Shown: piece after piece, positions 25,046 to 35,662 of the stretch
How positions within the stretch are numbered: position 1 is the first letter of the stretch
How the letters are laid out: each line of letters starts with the position of its first letter
Origin: Hypomyces perniciosus
Lineage: Eukaryota > Ascomycota > Sordariomycetes > Hypocreales > Hypocreaceae
Direction of reading: 5' to 3'
NCBI GenBank assembly: GCA_008477525.1
Contig: SPDT01000001.1
Span: 2,542,001-2,606,000 of the forward strand
Length of the DNA stretch: 64,000 bases
Program-made: the position numbers and the translations under genes
The notes under the pieces: generated by a model
The model's input: only the letters and a program-made list of their open reading frames with translations
Told to the model about the DNA's origin: nothing
Database searches by the model: none

Positions 25046-28000
25046 ATAGTTAAATTAATTTTCTTATAAAATTATATTTTAATAATCCTTTGTAAATTTG
25101 CAATTAAGTTTACTTTTAAAGTATTTATAAATTTTAAAATAGTATTTAAAAAAGTATTAGTTTTAAATTTAATTGCATTATTTAAAATTACTGCTTAAAT
25201 TATTATTTTAATTTACTTTACTTTTAATAATTCTTTTTTATTTTTAATGCCTTTAATTCCGCCTTTTTTATTGCATTGCAGTCTAGATAATATAGCCTTT
25301 AAGGTTATAGGTATAAGGTTTAAATTTAATTACTCTTTTTTAATTAGTTACTTTAATTAAAGCACTAATAGCTCTTTTTTAATTTATTTATCTACTTTAT
25401 TAATTATTTAAATACACTTTTATCCTCTCCTAATTATAGAGTTAATAAAGAGACTTTAATTAAATTATTCCTTAATTCAACTAGCCTAGTGATATTGATT
25501 TAAGGGTTCCTTTAAGGGGTTTATCCTAGCTAGGTTTATAGAAATTTTCTTAATCTTTTTTATTTATATATTATCTTTTTTATTAGCAATTATTTAATTT
25601 CTGCCTATAAAATATATAATATTTATTATTAATCCCTTTATAATAATTATATTTAACCTTTATAGTATTTAAATCTTAAATATCTCTTTATACTTTACTT
25701 CTTTATAGATAATATTAAACAGTTTAATTTTATAAAGGTTTAGTTTTTAGTTAAAAAAGCTAGGTTTTATCTTTTTATAAGTAATAGGCTTAGTAAAGTT
25801 TTTTTTAAGCTTTATATAATTTTATTTAAAGCGCTAGTATGTTTTATATATAAGTTCTAATAGTTATAACTACTATAATAAATTAAACTAGGCTTAAGGT
25901 TTTCTGTATGTTTACTTAAGCTATTTTTACTGTTAGGTTATATATTATAAACTTATAGGCTTTATTATAAACTAGTTTAGTATAGTTTTAAAGAAAATAG
26001 CTTTTATTTATATAATATTAATAATATTAATAATATTTAATATTAGTAACTACTATTAAGTAATTAATAAAGAAAGTATTTAATATATTATTATATAAAG
26101 GGTTTATTATATTAATATTATTAATAGCAATTATTAAAGTAAAGGGTCTTTATTTAAGTTAATTGCTTTTTCCTTTTATTAAAGGAGCTAAATCGCTAGT
26201 TTATTAAATTTTTTAGATAAAGTGTTTATTTAATCTTTAAACTGTAAAACTATAGTTAATTTTACAGGCTTAAGCTATTTTTCTTTTTATTTTCTTGTCT
26301 TTAAATTTAACTTTAATTTAAATAAATCTAATAAGTCTTTAATTTTAAATAGTCTTTTATTAAACTCCTAAGAATAAACTCTTTAAATATTAAGCTTTAT
26401 TAGTATTTTATTATAAAAAAGTATTTAGACTTTAATATATATTAAATCCTTAAAATTATTAATTTCTTTAATCCCTTTAAAAGCTATTATTAGTTAAAGC
26501 AGCTTTAACAGTATTACTTTTATAATATTTTAAGAATATAGTATTACTGTTTTTTAACTTTTTTTATTAAGCTATTAATAAAGGTATTAATATTAAAGTA
26601 ATTAATTTATTATAGACTATATATTTATAGGCTTATAGCAATAAAGGTTTTAAAGTTATACTATATTTAATTTTAATTATTCTTTGTTATATGATTTATA
26701 GTATTATATAAGCTTTTGTTTTATTTTATTTTAACTAATACTTTTTTTAATAAAAATCTAAATTATCTTTTATTCTTTTACTTTTATAAATAGTTTTAAA
26801 TACCTCCTTTAATCTTTAATTAAAATTCTTTAATATTTTTTTATAGCTTTTTAAAAATTAAAATATATTTTTACTATTAAATTTATTTATAAAGTGAATC
26901 CCTATTAATAGCTTTATACTTTAAATGTTTTTAAAAGCTTAAATAAAAAAACGGAATTTTTATAATAGTATTTTTCCTTTTCTTTATTAAAGAGCTTAAC
27001 TTTTCTTTAATTTTCATAGTAATAGATATAAAGGGTATTAATATTAGGTTAAATATATAATTAAATGCTTCTTTAGGTTAAAGGGTTAAGGAAAATGTTA
27101 CGTTTAGTATTTTAGTGAAAAAAGGTTATTAATTTAATCTAAACTTTTTTACTTTAAATTAAAGTAAATTATTAAAGTTTTAATTAAAGAATTCTTTAAT
27201 AAAAAATGCCTTTTTTTTATAGATTAGAATTATTTAATTTAAATAACTATCCTTTAAAGGAGTATTTTCTTTTTAATTAAAAAAAGGATATATTCTTTTC
27301 GTAAAGGAGTTATAGTAATATATTCCATTAAAATAGGGAATTTCTTTATAAAAAAAAGGTTGTGTTTATCTATCTAGGATAAAGAAATTAATTAGCCTTT
27401 TAAGGATAGTTTCTTATATTAATACTAATTATAAGATATTAGGTTATTGTCTTTTTTATATCTTCTTTAAATGTCTTTAATATAAATAAAGATAGCCTAT
27501 ATATTAAAGATTATAAAAGCAGTAAAAATAATACTTTTATTTAAAGTTGAAGAAAACCTAGCTAAAAATATTAATAAAATTAAAATAAAGTCTCTATATT
27601 AAAAGATTAAATAATTAATATATCCTTTATCAGCCCTTTATAATTATTCTATTTATTCATTTACCTCTTAATAAATAAAATAAAGGTTATAATAGTATAT
27701 TAATAGTTTACGGGGGTTTAAGTTATATAGTATTAACTGTTTTACCTATATATTTACTTTTACTATAACAACTAGTCTTTTTATAATTTTCCTTAAAATC
27801 TTAGCTTTTAATTAATAGGTATTATTAATTAATAGTTTTTTAAAGTTCTGCTTTTTTATTATATTTTAGCGCGTTACGCCTGAGTTAATTAATTTTAATA
27901 TCATTTTAGAAATTGCAACTAGATAACCTGCGTTTTCGGAGTTAAGTATTATATTAATTTATATTAAATAGTTATAGAAGGGGTTTTAAACTATTTCCTT

Positions 28001-28139
28001 TAATTAATTATTTTATATTTATATAAAGACTAAGTAAAGCTAGCCTATAATTCTATTAATAGTTAGGTAAGGGTAGGTTTTAATAGCAGTATAGAAGTGC
28101 TTTTAATAATTATTTCCTAACATAAAATCTTGAAGATTT

Positions 28140-28561
28140 CCCCCTATCTCGGTTATTAGTTTTATTCAAGGGGAATTAGCGCTTTAAACATATATATAAT
28201 ATATATATACCTATATATAACGACTAGTATTAAGCGCAGGAACCATACTCTTAATAAAACCATAAAGCAGCAATTAAATAATATAAAGACTAAAAGATAC
28301 TGCAGATTATTTAGTTATAATGCCAGCAGCTAAAAGCAATTAATAGTTACCTTTATATACCTTAGTGGCTATATACTTACAGGTAGGGTTATATATTAAA
28401 GGGGGAAAAAGGTTCATATATATTAAACTAGGTCTATTTATATATCTTTATACTTTTATACTTCCCTAATCCAGTAACTGCTTAAATAAACAGTTAACCT
28501 TTCTTAGGTAAGCTTAATAAGAAAAATGCAGGTGCGTTAGGCATATCAGTTGCCCCTGACA
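28140..28561 (-). repeat. LTR copy, minus orientation, less mutated
   Basis: On the minus strand it begins TGTCAGGGGCAACTG at 28,561 and runs to about 28,140. It pairs with the inverted copy at 24,640-25,045. The terminal TG is intact. The inner boundary is uncertain. Confidence 0.65.
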
Positions 28562-29756
28562 AAATATTAACTGTTTTCCCTTTATAATTTATAAGTTTAA
28601 TCATAACTATTACCATTATTAAAGTATAATAACGCAACTATTAATTACTTTTAACTAATAGATTTATAATTATAAAAATATAAATAATCTTTATAATAAT
28701 ATTATAATAGGTATATATAATAAAGTAACTATAATATTTATAAAAGAAATTTATTTCAAACTATTATTTAATAATATTATATTTTAAGTTACTTTTAACT
28801 AATTATTATATAAGTATGAAATTATTATTATTTATTAATTAATATTAATAAAGTAATAAAGCTTATAAAGGATCAAGTAATAATAGTATTTTAAAAATAT
28901 AATTTAATAAAAATAAAAGTAATAATAAAAATAAAAGTAATAATAAAAATAAAAAAGCTATTACAATAAAAATTAATTAAAAGATAAACTTTAATAAATA
29001 AATAAATAAATAAAGATATTTATTGAAAAATAATAAAAGTAAAAAATTTAGTAAAGGTCTTTAGCTTTTAGTTTAAGTTATATAACTAAAATCAAATATA
29101 TAAAGAAAGATATTTCTTTAAAATAGATAAAAGAGTAGATACTAATATAGTTACCTATTTACTATTTACTGGCTAGACCTTAGTGTAGCTATAGCCTAGA
29201 TCCTTCCCAGACTCTTTTACTGTCCTTTTATGCCTGTGTCTCTGACACCATCTCCCTGTCAGATGCGTAGAAGGAGCGCATTGTTAAAGGAGTTAAATGC
29301 AACATAACAGGCTGGTGCCTCTTCGTTACCCTCACCTGGGCCTTAAAGTATGCATGCTCTTTTTCTATCGCAGACTTATGTACATCATCGTCATCAACAA
29401 CGCCAAGACATACATTGCCTTGCTCTACTAACGATGGAATATGCAGGCTTGAAATTTAACAAAAACGGCTCGTTCGCTTCGCAGCTGTCGCCTGCGTGAG
29501 TTCATATCTCACTACCACTTTCGCCATTCTCCTACGATGCCAACCCTTTCATAAAATTGGCAGGTTTATCCACATCCAGGCGGTACGAGGCTCTCATGGC
29601 ATTCTGCTCTCCGGATGTTGTGTCAAGCTAACGTATGATAAGACTCTTGTGCAAGCCCTAATTAGATATTCCTGACTTTGGGTATCACCAATGTCTCGTA
29701 AGTCTAGGTGTCATGAATGTGTCTCTGGAATTTCGACTGACTGAATCGCTGAACAG
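28562..29756. other. End of the AT-rich island and transition to normal base composition
   Basis: AT-rich low-complexity sequence (including a short AAAATAAAAGTAATA-type tandem run near 28,905-28,955) stops abruptly at about 29,190-29,220. After that, base composition is that of ordinary fungal DNA. Between 29,220 and 29,756 I see no confident exon. A short piece at about 29,672-29,697 ending in GTC-TC|gtaagt could be an upstream exon of the next feature. Confidence 0.5.
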
Positions 29757-30409
29757 AACCGACTTGATTATCCTGTATATTCCACTGTCATTGTTGTGGA
29801 TCGTACAGATGCCTCTGACGCGGTAGGCCAATTCTAGAAAACGAATGGATAGCATCTGCTACATCAAGCTACATCAAGCTAACCTGAAGAACAGGAAGCT
29901 TGTATACGGGCTTTGGCTCACTACGTGTATCTTTATTATAGTTGCAAGCCTCCTACGATGTATTTTATCTATCCGGGATGCAAGTCAAGTCGACGTCTCA
30001 ACTTTATGGGCGATTCGCGAAACAGTAAGCCAAGCCACAACGTATCAGGGAAACCGGCTACTTAATAATAACACGATTTCAGTTCTTCGCCATTATTGCT
30101 GTCAATGCGCCAATATTGGGACCCTGGGTGGTCAAGAAGGGCACCTCCGTTGCGCAGAGTGCATCGTCAAAAGACCGATCTGGAAGCGGAGTGAACGACG
30201 CGTTGTCTGCTATAATAACTATCGGCCAGCAAAACGTCCGACTTAATCGACTCAACAAGGACGGTAAAGACCAGAAGAGCCCCGGCTGGATGACAATCAA
30301 CGATAGCGAAGAGTTTGTCATTGAAGAGCAAGAGAGTACGGACAATGCTGCACCGTCGATTAACGCCACGTCCCCGAATACCACCGGGCGTGAGCGATAT
30401 GAAGAATGA
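29757..30409 (+). pseudogene. 3' remnant of a PTH11-like/rhodopsin-fold fungal integral membrane protein
   Basis: Three exons splice in frame: 29,757-29,822, 29,895-30,024 and 30,083-30,409 (stop TGA). The introns are 72 bp (gtaggc...aacag) and 58 bp (gtaagc...ttcag). The reading is TDLIILYIPLSLLWIVQMPL, then RKLVYGLWLTTCIFIIVASL, then FFAIIAVNAPILGPW, then a hydrophilic C-terminal tail. This matches the last membrane helices and cytoplasmic tail of the PTH11-like family of fungal seven-helix proteins (residues STD...P-PLLW plus a basic residue before the sixth helix). A further short exon (29,672-29,697, ...GITNVS) would join in phase. No N-terminal helices could be found to the left, where the sequence soon becomes transposon island, so the gene is probably 5'-truncated. 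Its ligand is unknown. Confidence 0.65.
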
Positions 30410-30623
30410 GCTGCCCATAATAGAGGGGTGGATAACATTTATTGGGAATAATTCAGACTTTTAATCGCTGCTGCATAATACAAATTACATGGATTAGATA
30501 GATACCCAATGCAACATCTCGCCTTAATAAAAACAAGTCGAAATACATAAACAATAGTTTGAGAAGATGACGAGGATAGTATAATCACATTGGAGTCATC
30601 AAATCGTGATTGAGAAATGCCGC

Positions 30624-32129
30624 CTAGCTCAATAAGCCATCGCCAGCGATGAGACTTTCCGGAGAAGGCAGACAGCCAAAAAGCCGTTCCATGGCAAGGC
30701 CGAGACTCAGCAGTTTCTCGTCGCTTCCAATAGGGCCGTCAATCGCTAGTCCGACTGGGAGACCCTCGGAAGTCATACCCACGGGGATACTCAAACCAGG
30801 GATGCCTGCATTGCTGCCCGGGGAGGTGTTTTTGATGAAGGCCCCGAACATGGCGACAGGTGGCTCGCCATTGATTGAAACGGTGTCCGAACCGTGTATT
30901 TCATCTATCAATATAGCCGGGAGAATCGTCGTCGGGAACAAAAGAGCGTCAAGGCTATGCTTTTCGAACTGGTCTGCGTAAAGACGCTGGAGTGCAGGAC
31001 GGTGAACTGTCATGGCCTCATCGTAGACACCACCGTACACGTCGTTCATTACAACACCGAAAATGCCTTTAACATCGGGACTTGCGATTCCGCGAACGAT
31101 GTCGGCGAGGGTGACTCCCTCAATACCCGAGGCTTCCAGGTAGGCAGGGATATCGGCCAGAGGCTCATGCATTGCGATTGGGAGCGATACAGCGTCTTCG
31201 ATCGTCTTCAAATTCGGCAGGCCAACTTCGATGAAGACAGCCCCCGCCACCTCAAGGACATGGCGTGCCCGCAGAACGACGTACTCGAGTTTCTGGTCAA
31301 GGCCAGTCCACATACAAGTTGGCACGCCGAGCCGGACGCCTCGAATATCAGAAGCAGCGTATACGCGCGGGTGCCCGGCTATTATCGAGTCCAGTAAAGT
31401 GACGTCTGCCACTCTGCGGCCCATCACACATACAGTGTCCCGCGTCCGGCTGATTGGAACAACAGCGTGGCCATCGTGATAGCGGCGTTCCGCTCCGCCA
31501 TTGCCAACCGATGGCCGCATGCCTACAATGCCGGTGACGGCTGCCGGAACGCGAGAAGAACCGCCCGTATCAGTACCAAGCCCGCAACTTACCATGCGGG
31601 CGGCGATTGCCACAGCAGTCCCGCTAGAAGAGCCGCCAGAGATCTTCTCTGGGGCATAGGGGTTATGCACCGGCCCCCCGAAAGTAGACAGATTCGTACC
31701 CGTGATGCCGAAGGCGAGCTCGTGCATGTTTGTCTTACCGATGACGATGGCGCCAGCATCGATCAGCTTTTGCAGGCTCGGCGCCGTTGTTAACGGGCGG
31801 GCAGTACGGAGAGCTCCCGTGCCTGCGCTCGTTGGCAGGCCGCGCATGTTGATGTTATCCTTCGCGACGATTGCCAGCCCCGCGAGGGGAGGCAAGGGCT
31901 CCCCCTTAGCAATGGCATCGTCGAGGTTGTCAGCAGCACTCAACGCGTCATCGGCGAGCAAGGTGATGAACGCATTAAGTGACCTGTGCCGCTCCGCTTG
32001 TTTAAGAACTCCCGAGATGTAATCGCGAACGGTAATGCGCCGTTTACGGATAGCGGTGATAGTGTCATCCGCTGACCAGTCAAGGAAATCCTCGTTACCT
32101 GTAGATGACAGCGGCGCTGCTGGGCTCAT
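30624..32129 (-). CDS. Amidase (amidase-signature family)
   Basis: Hydrolyses a carboxylic amide; the substrate cannot be read from sequence. The amidase-signature Ser-cisSer-Lys triad is intact. The lysine is in AIVAKDNI (about residue 90 counted from the start chosen here), the cis-serine region is GGSSSGTA (about 165-172) and the nucleophile is in TDTGGSSRVPA (about 191). Length is ~501 aa with no intron, normal for the family. No signal peptide is obvious, so it is probably cytosolic. The frame is open further upstream to 32,249, but those first 40 codons read through the dispersed ACGAAGTACGGAGTA repeat. I therefore place the start at the methionine at 32,129 (MSPAAP); 32,150 is possible. 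It sits between a truncated membrane-protein gene and half an MFS transporter. It could once have served the metabolite gene group starting at 38 kb, but nothing proves that. Confidence 0.85.
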   Translation of the reverse strand: MSPAAPLSSTGNEDFLDWSADDTITAIRKRRITVRDYISGVLKQAERHRSLNAFITLLADDALSAADNLDDAIAKGEPLPPLAGLAIVAKDNINMRGLPTSAGTGALRTARPLTTAPSLQKLIDAGAIVIGKTNMHELAFGITGTNLSTFGGPVHNPYAPEKISGGSSSGTAVAIAARMVSCGLGTDTGGSSRVPAAVTGIVGMRPSVGNGGAERRYHDGHAVVPISRTRDTVCVMGRRVADVTLLDSIIAGHPRVYAASDIRGVRLGVPTCMWTGLDQKLEYVVLRARHVLEVAGAVFIEVGLPNLKTIEDAVSLPIAMHEPLADIPAYLEASGIEGVTLADIVRGIASPDVKGIFGVVMNDVYGGVYDEAMTVHRPALQRLYADQFEKHSLDALLFPTTILPAILIDEIHGSDTVSINGEPPVAMFGAFIKNTSPGSNAGIPGLSIPVGMTSEGLPVGLAIDGPIGSDEKLLSLGLAMERLFGCLPSPESLIAGDGLLS

Positions 32130-32195
32130 GATTTCCCAACGAACGTTCATGTACGCTAATAAGTTGAGACGTTGGCGGTAGGGAAATGAAGATAT

Positions 32196-32235
32196 ACGAA
32201 GTACGGAGTACGAAGTACGGAGTACGAAGTACGAG
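32196..32235. repeat. Tandem TACGGAGTACGAAG repeat upstream of the amidase
   Basis: About 40 bp alternating CGAAGTA and CGGAGTA units. This is the longest direct-repeat form of a motif that recurs in other intergenic regions of the window (32,680; 36,301; 44,668; 47,747; 47,888; 50,440; 54,522; 58,150). Confidence 0.85.
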
Positions 32236-32249
32236 TAGTGCAAATACAT

Positions 32250-32925
32250 TGCATATATTATATACTTATGCTATTACAGAAACAACATCAATAAGTTTAT
32301 ATCGTAAATAATTTTGGATAACGTTGACAAAGGTACAACTAATAATAACGAAATGAATAAAGGATTCTAGAATTTAATTAATTTTTAATTTAATTTACCC
32401 CGTCACCTGGCCCTCAATAATAATGTCTTCTATTAGTGCGAACGGATATTGTAACAACATTGCATCACAACATACCTGTATTATTATCATGTCTACTCTT
32501 GGTTGGCTCTCTCCAACAATACACAGTTGTTCCCCACCGCTGCCGATATCATCACAATCCCCAGTCGTTCGTTCTCCACGCTCGCTTATCGGTCTATTAC
32601 TCACGATGCTTGCCGTTAGGTGCCGGATGCTTATTACTAGCGATTTTGTCGTTGTGGGTCATAGAATTAGTAGGAGTAGTACGGAGTATGACATGACTGG
32701 GTTGATAAAGGTGTCCATAGATAGGCCTACCTGAGATTCACTTGCTGTGATGAGGAGTGTAAAAGAATAACGAACATGCAGGTGGTAATTTCATGGATCT
32801 AAATCCTCATGTTGGCTCTGGGCAAGTTACGTAAATTTTAGGCTGTATTTATACCCCTTCGTATTGCTCCGTACTACTGCAGTACACTCTGCTCAATGGG
32901 GATATCGAAAATCTTGCTGCGATAG
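32250..32925. other. Intergenic, AT-rich patch then mixed sequence
   Basis: 32,250-32,400 is AT-rich; the rest has ordinary composition. It contains one TACGGAGTA copy at about 32,680 and a related GCTCCGTACTA at about 32,866. Small overlapping open frames on both strands (32,395-32,734) have no recognisable homology and no supporting splice structure. Confidence 0.4.
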
Positions 32926-33802
32926 CTTTACCGAGTAACGACAGCGTGCCACAATAATATCAAGCTATCCTCAGCCGACAACGAGCAGGAAGAGATAAGC
33001 CAAGACCATAGCACTCTCTGGTTCCATTTATCCGAAAATCTTGATGAGCTTCGGACGGCTTCCATTTTCTTTATTCGGGGTAACTGGCGTACTGTGTTAC
33101 TTCTTCTGACCATTCTCATCACAACGCTAGGTAGGATGGCACAGGAGATATTGATCCAGTTTGTTAGGAAGAGATTCAGCTGGCCATGGTCCAAGGTGAG
33201 TAGGCAAGCAATCTCAACTTTCCTCCCTATGTTTTATTGACATCTCTCGCTCATCTAGGCCGGATACTTGCTTTCGCTTAAAGCTGCGATTGTGCTCCTC
33301 CTCCTCCTTGTCATTCTTCCTTCGGTTAATTACGTTCTCACCAAGGTGGTATCAATGCAGCCTATGCAGAAAGACTTGAATATCGCCCGGGTTAGCTGTC
33401 TTCTGCTGCTACTGGGTTACTTGGCAATTGGAATTTCGGCAACCGACACGTTTATGCTTTTCGGTAGGCAAACTCCCAAATTCTTCTTCTCGCTCTACTC
33501 GTCCGTATCCATAACTTTATGTTGCTAATTGAACGACGTTAGGCGTTGTTGTCTCTTCTATGGGCTCTGCCTACGACCTTGCTCTACGCAGTCTGCTCTC
33601 CCAACTTGTAGAGGCACACCATCGCGCTATGCTCTTCACCATGGTCGCCATGCTCGAGTGTGTTGGGGGACTCATTGGTGGTCCAGTGTTGGCTGCCTGT
33701 TTCCAGGTCGGCTTGCGGCTGGACGGCATATGGATCGGCCTGCCGTTTTTGGCGAGTGTGATTCTTTTTGCATTCAGCTTATATGTCTTGTGCAGTATCT
33801 GA
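32926..33802 (+). pseudogene. C-terminal half of an MFS transporter (5'-truncated)
   Basis: Three exons join in frame: 32,926-33,195, 33,259-33,463 and 33,543-33,802 (stop TGA). The introns have gtgagt...ctag and gtaggc...ttag ends. The reading covers a central hydrophilic loop and the last six membrane segments of a major facilitator: GNWRTVLLLLTILITTLGR, ILIQFVRKRFSWPWSKAGYL, LKAAIVLLLLLVILPSVNYV, then FGVVVSSMGSAYDLALRSLL and PVLAACFQVGLRLDGIWIG. In frame, a TAG stop stands at 32,923-32,925, and no N-terminal six helices or start codon are visible upstream. This is therefore a half-transporter, presumably cut by rearrangement. It could have been an exporter for the nearby metabolite genes. 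Confidence 0.7.
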
Positions 33803-34105
33803 CTTTAGACTCAACCCTCAACCTGGAGGAGCTGACGGTGGCAACTTCAACATGTTCCCCAACAGCGGCCAAAGACATTTGTTCCAGTACGCGAGCTACT
33901 AGACCAAAAATGTTGCGGAGTTTCTGGACGGAAAGCTGCCAACTGTTTTATTTTTTCCCTCCTCTTCTTCTCATTCCTCGTCTTAAGATTCTACTTCTTC
34001 ATCAAGGCCTGCTTACAGCCCTTAACCTTTTCGTCTATGGTGCTTCCTTTGATACTTATCAGCTCCGAAAAGTCAATCCCCAATACCTGGTTGAGTGAGC
34101 TTCTT
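33803..34105. other. Intergenic, no gene recognised
   Basis: An open frame (33,529-34,098, plus) crosses this stretch but is the wrong frame for the MFS exons and shows no family features after them. Confidence 0.35.
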
Positions 34106-34440
34106 GCCCAGGAGTTCAGCATTTTTTATGGTGAAGCTTTCAGACCCCGAGTGAATGTTCCTTCTGATGGTAGTCGTCTTTTCTGGGCTCGTCTTTAAAT
34201 AACTCTACTTCATAATTTATCTCATATTCGTCATCTTCTTCATCGTCTTTCTCTTCTTCAATGGCGTCGTCGCCTTCCTCCTCCTACATGCTATTGTTTA
34301 GGGCCTCCTGTCTTTTCCACACCTCGAAAGATTTAATCTAGGCCTCTTTCTCAAAAGCATCTGATAGTCTAATTCTAGGCTTTGTCGAGTCTATAACCTC
34401 GGGTTTGAGAAAGCTAAATTCCTTTTCTTAGTTAACAGTA
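34106..34440 (-). pseudogene. Decayed acidic ORF of unknown family
   Basis: On the minus strand a continuous amino-acid-like reading is broken by only two TAG codons: FSFLKPEVIDSTKPRIRLSDAFEKEA, stop, IKSFEVWKRQEALNNSM, stop, then a strongly acidic run (EEEGDDAIEEEKDDEEDDEYE) and VELFKDEPRKDDYHQKEHS. Both stops could be RIP/CAG-to-TAG changes. I do not recognise the family. The acidic low-complexity tail resembles many unrelated proteins, so homology cannot be claimed. Confidence 0.35.
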
Positions 34441-35662
34441 TTACAAATTTCGATACTATATATTGCTCCAGTCTTAGAAAATCAAAAGTAAATAAAGAAA
34501 AAAACGGTCGCCCTCTATAATAATAGGCCAATTGCAGATATTTGTCAGGAGCCAGCAGGAGGACTACGGAAGCAACACCGTATTACGGGGGACTACGAGG
34601 AGGAACGCCCGCACTAACGGGAGGTCGCGGAGGAAGGAAGCCATGAGGACAATGAAAGGGCAGAGATCAATACAGTTACTGCCTGCGTGCCAACTTCGTG
34701 CTCCCAGCTCTCTAGACTCTATCACTCTCTTCCTGTAACCACCAACTCTTGACAATATTATGCCAGGTACTATGTTATATATTTTCGTAATATTTACCTA
34801 CGATCTCCTCATCTAACAGTAATTCACCTTACTTTATGTCTTTTTTATTAAAGCCAATAAAGTATATAGTTGCTTAATATCTCTCCTTTAGCATTGGCTA
34901 TTTATCTTATTTAATAGTGCTATATAAATTAGTAACAGGCAAGGTTATACCATTCCCATTCCCTCCTGTTTAATTACTTTGTTTATTTTATGATAAATCC
35001 TTGTCTGCTATCCTTTGGCTTTTTTAGCTTGAGGAATATATTAAATCATAATATATTATAGAAAACAGGCTTTTCTTTTAAATATTATAGTTAGTTTTCA
35101 TTTATTTTATAAGTTCTTCCTTTTAATACTCCTTAAACTAACAGTAGATATTGCTATAATCATGTATATCTTTACTTATCTTAAACGCCAATGCATTTAC
35201 TATACCCTTAAATTCTATATTTTTGTTATCTGGTATATTAACATTGTAATATGTTCATAAAAGAAACTTCAAAAGTATAATAATATCTCTATGACCCAGA
35301 GAGGCCGCGAACTATATAAGTTGCCAATTTAAAAAGATAGAGCCATGAAGCTATTATTTCTTAATTAACAGCTAAATTGTATCATTTAATTATAGTCAAT
35401 GTAAAGAGGCCGAAGGCTCAACGGGCTAACGGCGCAGCGCTAATCCTTCGAAAAGTCAAATGTGTTATGTGGAAGAAGGTTATTGGTGTTTTGATCTACC
35501 TAATACAGAGAGGCCTTATAAAGCCTAAGACTTAGGAAAGTAACTACCTGAAAGAGAAAGTATAAGCGAAACACGGGAAGGACCACTTCGTCCGTCAAAA
35601 CAGTCTTTAATAACAAAAACCTCGAACAATATATCTAAAGCGTTGAAATACTCTTCACCTCT
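34441..35662. other. AT-rich intergenic sequence
   Basis: 34,740-35,400 has the TA-rich texture of the transposon island on a small scale. An AGAGGCC string occurs three times (about 35,298, 35,405, 35,510). No open frame with family features and no clear RNA gene. Confidence 0.4.

Larger units (their letters stand above)
24640..28561. mobile_element. Decayed retroelement region bounded by LTRs in inverted orientation
   Basis: The segment at about 24,640-25,045 and the reverse complement of about 28,140-28,561 are copies of one LTR of ~400 bp. Shared blocks include CCTTTTTCCCCCTTTAATATA, TTTTAGCTGCTGGCATTATAA, ATAATCTGCAGTATCTTTTA and GCGCTTAATAC-AGTC-TTATATA. The right copy, on the minus strand, keeps a clean start, TGTCAGGGGCAACTGATATG. 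The left copy has the same start mutated (C to T throughout). The 3.1 kb between them is AT-rich with no readable protein. LTRs of one element should be direct repeats, so this is either an inversion or two elements of one family. Confidence 0.6.

Noticed and set aside
29845..30246. Unspliced 133-codon frame starting MDSICYIKLHQ
   Set aside because: It reads through two introns of the PTH11-like remnant; the spliced model explains the region better. The doubled ACATCAAGCT at 29,861 lies within an intron.
30649..32022. Several plus-strand frames of 82-167 codons opposite the amidase
   Set aside because: Shadow frames of a strongly coding minus-strand gene.
35400..35465. tRNA-like string (GGCTCAACGGG ... 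CCTTCGAAA) near 35,410
   Set aside because: Loose resemblance to A and B boxes, but no cloverleaf with paired acceptor ends could be drawn.
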